A stretch of 5,747 nucleotides of DNA from Candidatus Solincola tengchongensis (GTDB lineage: Bacteria; Actinomycetota; Geothermincolia; Geothermincolales; RBG-13-55-18): contig MU158640.1 in the NCBI GenBank assembly GCA_015711895.1, positions 31,299 through 37,045 of the forward strand, written 5' to 3'. Under the pieces are notes generated by a model. The model was given only the letters and a program-made list of their open reading frames with translations, ran no database searches and was not told the DNA's origin. The position numbers were made by a program, and so were the translations under genes. This document shows positions 1 through 5,108 of the stretch, piece after piece. Position 1 is the first letter of the stretch; every line of letters begins with the position of its first letter.

Positions 1-10
1 CTCTGAGCAG

Positions 11-469
11 CTATGCGTCCACCTGGAGGTAGGACCTCTGCACGACGACCCCGGCCGCGGGAACGCGGTCTCCTTCGGACAGGAGGACTATGTCCCCCCG
101 CACTACCTCGGCCCCCGCAATCCTGCGTTTCTTCCCTTCCCTCACCACCAGGGCCCTAGGGCTGGAGAGATTTCGCAGCGCTTCCAGCGCCTTCTCCGTC
201 CTCCTCTCCTGGAAGAAGGCGATGCCCGCCACCAGGACCACAAAGCTCATGAGCATCAGGGCCTCCTGGAGGTCGCCGAGCACCAGATACACGCTCCCGG
301 CCAGGATGAGGAGGAGGAACATGGGCTCCCGGAGTATGTCCAGGAATATGCGTGCGGAAGTCCTCCTTTCCGCGGATGGTATGAGGTTGGGGCCCTCCCC
401 CTCGAGGCGGCGTGCGGCTTCCTCTTCCGAAAGCCCCTGCGGGAAACCTGTCCCATCGGGAGTGAACAT
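11..469 (-). CDS. Cation-transporting P-type ATPase, N-terminal part ended by an in-frame TAG
   Basis: This is the beginning of a membrane cation pump of the HAD-type P-ATPase family. Residues 12-31 match the cation-ATPase N-terminal domain (GLSEEEAARRL...GPNLIP). Two membrane segments follow at about 48-65 and 68-87, then the start of the actuator domain (about 100-152) with the GD-x-VPA motif at 133-138. The family's usual VPADG reads VPAAG here. The frame ends at VDA-TAG, where relatives continue VD(E/A)S-LLTGES. The three codons after the stop read L-L-R in the same frame, which looks like a nonsense change (for example TCG to TAG) rather than a frameshift. Full-length pumps have roughly 800-900 residues, so these 152 lack the phosphorylation and nucleotide-binding domains and cannot pump. 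The ATG at 469-467 is supported by GGAG at 479-482, nine bases upstream. It may be a pseudogene or a sequencing error, because only 10 bases are visible past the stop. Transported ion unknown. Confidence 0.8.
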   Translation of the reverse strand: MFTPDGTGFPQGLSEEEAARRLEGEGPNLIPSAERRTSARIFLDILREPMFLLLILAGSVYLVLGDLQEALMLMSFVVLVAGIAFFQERRTEKALEALRNLSSPRALVVREGKKRRIAGAEVVRGDIVLLSEGDRVPAAGVVVQRSYLQVDA

Positions 470-784
470 GGTGATGTGCTCCAGGCGATCTCCGGCTCGA
501 CCTTCCCGCGGAACCCTGTTTAGGGCACTTTACATATAATAACCTCTACGATGGCGGTTCCGGATGCCGTGCCCGGCCGTGTCCGTGGCCTGGAGTGGGG
601 ATTTGTCCCTCCGGTCGAAGGCGACGGGTGTTACGCATACCGCTTTTGGCCGCTGCTTGACGGAAGGGGGGAATCCGGACCAAGGGCGTCCCGTGCCAAG
701 AGGTAAGATTGTGGGCGAGTTTGTATTTCGCGGCTTCCCCCGTGATGCATCCAGCGCATGCTGGAACACCGTGTCCAAGCGGCC
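470..784. other. Non-coding stretch between the BcrB-like gene and the ATPase gene
   Basis: I see no convincing gene in these 315 bases. The open frames on both strands show no recognisable motif. The right end (744-790) is the 3' flank of the BcrB-like gene and contains a motif pair repeated behind the BcrC-like gene. A short hairpin, CCAGC-GCAT-GCTGG, lies at 751-764 without a T run. An AT-rich patch at 531-543 is the only promoter-like sequence upstream of the ATPase. On the minus strand it offers TATTAT-like hexamers but no good -35. Confidence 0.5.
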
Positions 785-2044
785 TCACACGGTCGCGCCC
801 TGGCCCAGCAGGTTCTCCACGAAGTCACGGATGCGGCCTTCCACCTCGGCTCGGTTGTACCAGCGGGAATCGGTATGATCGGCCTCGATTATGAGAGCGG
901 GCTTTCCGGTGCGCCGCGTGAACTCCTTGGCCAGGTCGTACTGGCCCAGGGAGTAGGGCTTGCAGCTCCGGTTGGAGTGCATGACCATGCCGTCAACCTC
1001 GAACCGCCGGGCCAGGGACTCTATCTTCTCCGCCATGCGTTCCAGGTTGATGTTCAGGTAGACCTCGGTGTAGATGGCGGCCATGGCCTCCAGGGGGTCC
1101 TCGGTCTCCACCCCCTGGAAGGTCCAGGCGCTGGTGTAGGTGTCGGCCACCAGGCAGGCCTCCAGCTCCATGAACAAGCGGCCCAGGTTGCGCATCTCGT
1201 ACCACACCGGTATGTTGTCCCACAGCAGGCGGTACTTCTCGGAGGGCAATATGCCGATGCCCTGTTCCACACGCTCCCGCATCTCTCCGAGCAGCCCCTG
1301 GTAGAAATCCACCACCTCCTGGGTCCCGCGGAGGGTGACGATGGGGGCCATGAGGATGAAGGCGTCGAAACAGGTCATGGGCGCGGGACGGCTCTCGTTG
1401 CAGGCCAGTATCTCGGCCCACAGGCCGGAAGCGGTCAATGATCTGGCGGCGACCTCCACGAAATGCGCCTCATCGTATTCCCTGCCGGTAATCCTTTCCA
1501 GGAAGGATATGTACTCCTCCATCTGGGCGCGGGCGTACTTGAGGTGGTGGGGCGGGAGCTCCCCGCGCACGAAAGGGGTGTCGAAGACGAACAAGGGCAC
1601 GTCGAAGAACCGAGAGAGCTCCTCGTACCACTTGAAGACCGTGTTGCAGATGTTGTTGCAGGCTACCAGGAAGGTGGGGCGCGGAAGGCCGCCGATAGGC
1701 CCGCCCTTGGTTATGGCGCTGCCTATGTCCCCGCGGGCGTAGGAGCACAGGTCGCGGGAGAAGCCGCGGGATTCCGCCACCTCACAGAGCTCCACGTTCA
1801 TGTGGGCGGCCCCGCACATGGCCCCGTGGTTCTCGGGATAGACGGGGATGACGTCGAAGGCGATGAGGGGCTCCACCGGGCCTCCGCTGGTTATCCAGGC
1901 GATGTGCCTCTCCGTGCCCTCCGCCGCCTTGGCCTCCATGTAGTATTTGGTCATCAGCTCCCGCATGGCCGCGCCCGACTTGATGCGGCGCCTTTCCTTC
2001 TCCTCCTTCTCCATCTCCTCCCGCCGCTCGTCACCGTTGCTCAT
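785..2044 (-). CDS. 2-hydroxyacyl-CoA dehydratase family protein, benzoyl-CoA reductase subunit B-like
   Basis: A 419-residue cytoplasmic Fe-S subunit of the HgdA/HgdB, FldB/C, BcrB/C superfamily, whose members dehydrate 2-hydroxyacyl-CoA or reduce the aromatic ring of benzoyl-CoA. The pattern is closest to BcrB as I remember it: PLIAFDVIPVYPE at 59-71, DLCSYARGDIG at 98-108, FKWYEELSRFFDVP at 137-150, and DGMVMHSNRSCKPYSLGQ at 351-368 followed by TGKPALIIEADH (379-390). Cys100, Cys133 and Cys361 occupy the three positions expected to bind the cluster. The first 25 residues are highly charged and Glu/Arg-rich, probably a helical extension. The ATG at 2044-2042 is preferred because AGGAGG (2051-2056) sits six bases upstream. 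A TTG extension to 2092 would swallow that site. The gene follows the BcrC-like gene by 169 bases, and the two products probably form a heterodimer. Substrate unknown: benzoyl-CoA itself is only one option. No activator gene is adjacent. Confidence 0.88.
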   Translation of the reverse strand: MSNGDERREEMEKEEKERRRIKSGAAMRELMTKYYMEAKAAEGTERHIAWITSGGPVEPLIAFDVIPVYPENHGAMCGAAHMNVELCEVAESRGFSRDLCSYARGDIGSAITKGGPIGGLPRPTFLVACNNICNTVFKWYEELSRFFDVPLFVFDTPFVRGELPPHHLKYARAQMEEYISFLERITGREYDEAHFVEVAARSLTASGLWAEILACNESRPAPMTCFDAFILMAPIVTLRGTQEVVDFYQGLLGEMRERVEQGIGILPSEKYRLLWDNIPVWYEMRNLGRLFMELEACLVADTYTSAWTFQGVETEDPLEAMAAIYTEVYLNINLERMAEKIESLARRFEVDGMVMHSNRSCKPYSLGQYDLAKEFTRRTGKPALIIEADHTDSRWYNRAEVEGRIRDFVENLLGQGATV

Positions 2045-2050
2045 CCCCAA

Positions 2051-2056
2051 CCTCCT
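2051..2056 (-). promoter_or_regulatory. Ribosome binding site deciding the BcrB-like start
   Basis: The minus strand reads AGGAGG six bases before the ATG at 2044. This near-perfect Shine-Dalgarno sequence is what rules out the longer TTG-initiated frame starting at 2092. Confidence 0.8.
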
Positions 2057-2068
2057 TGAACCCGCTCG

Positions 2069-2097
2069 CGGATATGAGGTCCACTTCCTCAAGTCAA
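2069..2097 (-). promoter_or_regulatory. Promoter-like element with an inverted repeat as spacer
   Basis: On the minus strand TTGACT (2097-2092) and TATCCG (2074-2069) are separated by exactly 17 bases. That spacer is itself an inverted repeat, TGAGG-AAGTGGA-CCTCA (2075-2091). The -35 is good but the -10 is poor (3 of 6). It would start transcription about 20 bases before the BcrB-like ATG and could be an operator-controlled promoter. The gene could equally be read from the BcrC-like promoter. Confidence 0.25.
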
Positions 2098-2138
2098 CCG
2101 ACTATCATCCAATATTTTCCAGCTTATTGAACAGCCAC

Positions 2139-2161
2139 CCTGCCGCCTTCAAGACGGCAGG
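2139..2161 (-). terminator. Stem-loop between the BcrC-like and BcrB-like genes
   Basis: A perfect 7-bp stem, CCTGCCG (2139-2145) with CGGCAGG (2155-2161), closes a 9-base loop 52 bases past the BcrC-like stop. On the minus strand it is followed by GTGGCTGTTCAATAAG rather than a T run, so it is not a canonical intrinsic terminator. It may be an attenuating or RNA-stabilising hairpin between the two genes. Confidence 0.35.
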
Positions 2162-2213
2162 CCTCGAGCATGGAGATGCATCGCTTTCCTCGCTCCACCC
2201 CACGGTCGCGGCC

Positions 2214-3347
2214 TCACACCCCCCGGATGGTCTCCAGGAAGGCCTGCAGCCTGGTCCGCAGCTGTCCGCGGGAGAAGGACTGCAGCTCGCTCTCCAGGAC
2301 CAGCGAAGGCACCCCGAGCTCCTCTTGCAGCCGGTTCCTCAAATAAGGGATGTCGAAGAGGTGCGGCTCGCAGAAGGACTGAAGGAAGAAAACCACTCCC
2401 CGCGCCCCGCTGTCTCCCACCTGCCTCATCAGGCGGTCCGCGCGGTTCTCCAGGCACTGGTGCTTGGCCGGGCAGTTCACCCGTTCCCACATGCGCCGCG
2501 CCAGGGCCTCCTCCGGGGATATGCTCTCGTCGGTATAGGCATCGAAATAACGGTGCCCGCAGCACAGGTCGTCGTCAACCACCTCGGCATCCAGTTCGGC
2601 CAGGAGTTCGTAGAGGTCCGGCGTGGCACAGACGCTCCCGCTGACCAGGAGAGGCAGCCTGTCCGTCTCCACCGCTTCCCTGCCCTCCGCGTCCTCCAGG
2701 AGCTGATGCAGGAGCTCGTTATGCCTCTCGCGGCGCATCCAGAATCCCGCCACCAGGCAGGCAGTGGCCGTCAGCCCGTCACGTGCCCCCGGCTTCTCGC
2801 GGCGCAGCCTGTAGAGCCTGTCCGCCAGCCGCCGGTTGCGGTTGTAGACGTGGATGCTCTCCTCCAGAGCGTCGTCCCATATGCTCCTTCCAATAAATTC
2901 CTCCACCTTCTGGCGGAAGATCCGTATTTCCTCCACCAGGAAGGGAAGGGACACCTCTTCCCCCATACGGATGGGCAGCACCAAGTCCCCGTGGAAGGGG
3001 AAGGATGTATTGCGGCGCCAGATGTCCGAGAGGCGCATCATGGTGTCGCAGGTCTGCACGAAAACCGCCCCTTCCAGGTAATCCAACTCACCCGCCAGAG
3101 CCATGTCCAGGTCGGTACGGGCGAGGGAGCAGCAGTAGGACTGCAGGTGGGCATCGGCGTGGGTTATGGTGCGCACGGCTCCCATGAGGCGCACTGGGGT
3201 CAATCCGGCAGCATGCAGTATCTCCTCCGGGGTATAGGAACAGAAGAAGGCCACCGGTCTTTCTCCCTCCTCCCGCAAACGGGCCAGGTAGGGATAGGGA
3301 TTCCTCCACATCTCCAGGCACTCGCCGACGACGGTTCGGATATCCAT
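2214..3347 (-). CDS. 2-hydroxyacyl-CoA dehydratase family protein, BcrC/HgdB-like subunit
   Basis: A 377-residue cytoplasmic Fe-S protein of the same superfamily as its downstream neighbour, but of the smaller BcrC/HgdB type. Recognisable blocks are the N-terminal FFCSYTPEEILHAAGLTPVRL (34-54, shown only as a landmark), YCCSLARTDLD at 71-81, VQTCDTMMRL at 97-106, DDDLCCGHRYF at 258-268, and QSFCEPHLFDIPYL at 323-336 followed by SRGQLRTRLQAFLE at 359-372. Cys72 or Cys73, Cys100 and Cys326 fit the three cluster ligands. Length is normal for the family. The ATG at 3347-3345 has AAAGGAG at 3352-3358 only four bases away, a slightly tight spacing. The order C-like then B-like matches the start of known bcrCBAD operons, so the two products are expected to form one heterodimeric enzyme. 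The A and D activator genes are missing here. Substrate cannot be told from sequence alone. Confidence 0.88.
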   Translation of the reverse strand: MDIRTVVGECLEMWRNPYPYLARLREEGERPVAFFCSYTPEEILHAAGLTPVRLMGAVRTITHADAHLQSYCCSLARTDLDMALAGELDYLEGAVFVQTCDTMMRLSDIWRRNTSFPFHGDLVLPIRMGEEVSLPFLVEEIRIFRQKVEEFIGRSIWDDALEESIHVYNRNRRLADRLYRLRREKPGARDGLTATACLVAGFWMRRERHNELLHQLLEDAEGREAVETDRLPLLVSGSVCATPDLYELLAELDAEVVDDDLCCGHRYFDAYTDESISPEEALARRMWERVNCPAKHQCLENRADRLMRQVGDSGARGVVFFLQSFCEPHLFDIPYLRNRLQEELGVPSLVLESELQSFSRGQLRTRLQAFLETIRGV

Positions 3348-3390
3348 GGCGCTCCTTTCCTTGCAGCGCTGTCCGGGGAATATTTTCTTA

Positions 3391-3399
3391 ATTTTAACA
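3391..3399 (-). promoter_or_regulatory. Extended -10 promoter candidate for the dehydratase genes
   Basis: The minus strand reads TGTTAAAAT, an extended -10 (TG-n-TAAAAT, 5 of 6 to consensus) in the only AT-rich patch of this gap (3378-3396). Transcription would start near 3384, leaving a leader of about 37 bases. No convincing -35 hexamer is present, which is tolerated with extended -10 promoters. Confidence 0.3.
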
Positions 3400-3436
3400 G
3401 CCAGACGGAGAATCCCCTATACTTGCGGTTGGCCAC

Positions 3437-3459
3437 GGCGGACAGCCCTTCAGTCCGCC
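3437..3459 (-). terminator. Stem-loop after the lipoprotein gene
   Basis: GGCGGAC (3437-3443) pairs perfectly with GTCCGCC (3453-3459) around a 9-base loop, starting 15 bases after the lipoprotein stop codon. This is the expected place for a terminator separating that gene from the dehydratase pair, but no T run follows on the minus strand. Geometry and loop sequence resemble the hairpin at 2139-2161. Confidence 0.4.
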
Positions 3460-3474
3460 TAGCGGATTTCGGTG

Positions 3475-4254
3475 TCATTTAATGACCAAGGATATATTAC
3501 AAGCGTAACCGTCGAAATCCCACCCGAAACCGTAGACCTGAAAGGCAAGGAGTTCCACGCCCCTGTCAGAAACGCCGGATGCTATTTCCGAGAGGATGTC
3601 CCCCGAGCTGTAATCGTGCCACCTGCCCCGCTCCACCCGGGTGAAGTGAACGGTATCCGCCCCTCGCACCTCCCCGTAATAGAAGCCGTGGTACCATTCG
3701 CCTCCCGTACCGTCCGCCCGCCGAAAGAAGATCCGAAACTGTACCGCACTTTCCGGGTGCCAGCGGGGGTCGCATCCCGCCAGAGCCCCGCCGTTCTGGT
3801 AATCGGCCCTCACACGTCCGGTGAGATAGAGCTCCCGGCCGGGTTCCGTCCTCAAGTTCAACTCCTGTCGCAAGCCGGATGCACCGCCGTCTACCTCCGG
3901 GCAGCGCCGAAACATGTACAAAGCCTTTCCGCCCTCCGGTCCGCCCACAAGCTCCACCCGGTTGAGCCCGTGATAGCGCGTGCGTCCCTGGTCGATGACC
4001 ACCCAATCCTCCAGACCGCGGGAAAAATCACCGTTCTTGAGGATCTCTTCTCCGCCCGGAAGCGGGGGCGCAGGGAGGGAAACCTCTTCACCCTCCCGTC
4101 CCTCTTCCTCTATCAAACCGGACCAGATCGACCTCCCCTTCCCGCAGCCGACTGACGATACCAGAGCCAGGATGAGGATTACAAGTGATAGATATACTTT
4201 CCTCGCCCTAGACAATGCCGTCCCCCCCCCTTCTTCATACTGAAACCCTTCCAC
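3475..4254 (-). CDS. Probable lipoprotein with a carbohydrate-binding-module-like domain
   Basis: A 259-residue (from GTG) exported protein of unknown role. Residues 15-36 form a basic n-region (SRARK) and a hydrophobic stretch ending in VSSVGC, a slightly atypical lipobox with Cys37 as the likely lipidated residue. An acidic, proline-containing linker (about 45-68) leads to ILKNGDFSRGLEDWVV (71-86), typical of the start of CBM4/9-like jelly-roll domains, which fills the rest of the protein. No catalytic motif is visible. The start is uncertain. GTG 4254 has AGGAG nine bases upstream (4264-4268). TTG 4215 would give a more classical signal peptide. An ATG at 4238 with its own purine-rich site is out of frame only because of a nine-G run. 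A hairpin follows the gene. Role in sugar binding or cell-surface attachment is inference. Confidence 0.72.
   Translation of the reverse strand: MEGFQYEEGGGTALSRARKVYLSLVILILALVSSVGCGKGRSIWSGLIEEEGREGEEVSLPAPPLPGGEEILKNGDFSRGLEDWVVIDQGRTRYHGLNRVELVGGPEGGKALYMFRRCPEVDGGASGLRQELNLRTEPGRELYLTGRVRADYQNGGALAGCDPRWHPESAVQFRIFFRRADGTGGEWYHGFYYGEVRGADTVHFTRVERGRWHDYSSGDILSEIASGVSDRGVELLAFQVYGFGWDFDGYACNISLVIK
4222..4230 (-). repeat. Homopolymeric G9 tract at the lipoprotein 5' end
   Basis: Nine consecutive C on the plus strand (G on the minus strand) lie between the candidate start codons GTG 4254/ATG 4238 and TTG 4215 of the lipoprotein gene. Gain of one G (or loss of two) would put ATG 4238 in frame with the signal peptide and take GTG 4254 out of frame. 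Confidence 0.9.
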
Positions 4255-4315
4255 TTAATGCCACTCCTGACCGGGAGAGGCGCCTGCCTCCCATGGGTCT
4301 GCGCCTGCTTTTTCA

Positions 4316-4344
4316 CTTATACCCAGGTCATCGAACGGCGTCCA
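4316..4344 (-). promoter_or_regulatory. Promoter candidate, proximal, for the lipoprotein gene
   Basis: The minus strand reads TGGACG (4344-4339), a 17-base spacer, then TATAAG (4321-4316, 5 of 6 to the -10 consensus). Transcription would start near 4309 and give a leader of about 55 bases. Matching was by eye only. Confidence 0.3.
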
Positions 4345-4442
4345 TCGGGCTTACCTCTATGCTCCCGCTCCAATGGTCCCACCCTGGGATACTGAAGAAA
4401 TGTTCGCAATCGCGATTTCCGACGCAAACGAAAAGAGGCGAG

Positions 4443-4471
4443 TATATAGGATGATGCGTTAGAGATGGTAA
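4443..4471 (-). promoter_or_regulatory. Promoter candidate, distal, for the lipoprotein gene
   Basis: The minus strand reads TTACCA (4471-4466), a 17-base spacer, then TATATA (4448-4443), each 4 of 6 to consensus. It lies just past the NapG-like stop and would give a leader of about 180 bases holding a small TCCCA-CCC-TGGGA hairpin (4377-4389) and the palindrome AATCGCGATT (4408-4417). Confidence 0.3.
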
Positions 4472-4490
4472 CTGCGACCAGGCCTCGGTG

Positions 4491-5108
4491 TTACTTCCCG
4501 CCGCCTTGCTTCCCCCCACGTCCAGCCCCCGGAGAACTCCCTGGCGGATAGACCACGATGGCCGGGTCCGGGCAGGTGACACAGGTGTTCTGGCAGGCCC
4601 CGCAACCCGTGCACCGCTCTTCCCTGACACGAGGCCGCCCTCTCGAATCCGGCTCGATGGCCCCGTATGAACAGCGCTCGTGGCAGACCAGGCAATCCTT
4701 CCCCTGGGCCCAAGCGATGCACTTCTCGCGGTTCACGCGCGCCGTCCCGATGCGTACCTCATCGTCCCTCGGACGTCGGATGGCTCCCACCGGACAGGCA
4801 AGGGCGCATGCCCTGCCGCAGAGCTCGAACTCGCACTTGGCCAGGGCGGGGTTGAAGCGTGGCGTCCACATCCTCTCCGCCCCGAACTCCCTCCCTGCCG
4901 GTTCCAGGCAGCCGGTCATGCAGGCGCGCACGCACTCCTGGCAGCGCAGGCAGCGGGAGATGAAGTCATCCTCGTCCTGCGCCCCCGGAGGCCTGAGGAG
5001 GGGCGAGGGCGCCGCCTTCCGCGGCCATAGTGCATAGGTGAGCGCCGTCGCCGCCCCGGCTAGGCCCCAGGCCAGAAACTCGCGACGCTCCAGCCTCAGC
5101 CTGCGCAT
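4491..5108 (-). CDS. Tat-exported 4Fe-4S polyferredoxin, NapG/MauM-like
   Basis: A 205-residue electron-transfer protein likely exported in folded form and acting on the outer face of the cytoplasmic membrane. The N-terminus carries a twin-arginine signal (ERREFLAWG, Arg8-Arg9) followed by the hydrophobic stretch 11-28. Four cysteine quartets follow: 53/56/59/63, 92/97/101/105, 130/139/142/146 and 166/169/172/176, enough for four [4Fe-4S] clusters as in the NapG/MauM family. The C-terminus is an odd Gly/Lys-rich tail (190-205). The ATG at 5108 was chosen because it places the Tat signal at the very N-terminus and has AAGGAGG at 5119-5125. The longer frame to 5447 is just shadow of the upstream gene. 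The start overlaps the end of the NapH-like gene by 13 bases, indicating translational coupling and a shared role in passing electrons across the membrane. The physiological partner is unknown. Confidence 0.85.
   Translation of the reverse strand: MRRLRLERREFLAWGLAGAATALTYALWPRKAAPSPLLRPPGAQDEDDFISRCLRCQECVRACMTGCLEPAGREFGAERMWTPRFNPALAKCEFELCGRACALACPVGAIRRPRDDEVRIGTARVNREKCIAWAQGKDCLVCHERCSYGAIEPDSRGRPRVREERCTGCGACQNTCVTCPDPAIVVYPPGSSPGAGRGGKQGGGK

Noticed and set aside
11..13. Pyrrolysine read-through of the TAG
   Set aside because: P-type ATPases are not known pyrrolysine proteins and nothing in the window indicates the Pyl machinery. Mutation or sequencing error is simpler.
535..540. 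Perfect TATAAT on the plus strand
   Set aside because: No -35 hexamer at a sensible distance and no plus-strand gene downstream.
655..705. Cobalamin-riboswitch-like words (GGGGGGAATCCGG...TCCCG) on the plus strand
   Set aside because: The conserved B12 box and the CACTG core are not seen, and no plus-strand gene follows, so the resemblance is superficial.
758..2059. Plus-strand frames 758-1441 and 1463-2059
   Set aside because: Antisense shadows of the BcrB-like gene, which has clear motifs and a ribosome binding site on the minus strand.
2045..2092. TTG-initiated N-terminal extension of the BcrB-like protein
   Set aside because: It would cover the AGGAGG site that perfectly serves the ATG at 2044, and it has no ribosome site of its own.
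1947..3482. Long plus-strand open frame of 511 codons
   Set aside because: It lies antisense to the two dehydratase-family genes, has His/Gln/Val-rich composition typical of a GC-rich antisense shadow, and shows no family motif.
3472..4155. Plus-strand frame of 227 codons opposite the lipoprotein gene
   Set aside because: No motif or signal. The minus-strand frame has a signal peptide, a lipobox-like site and a CBM-like domain.
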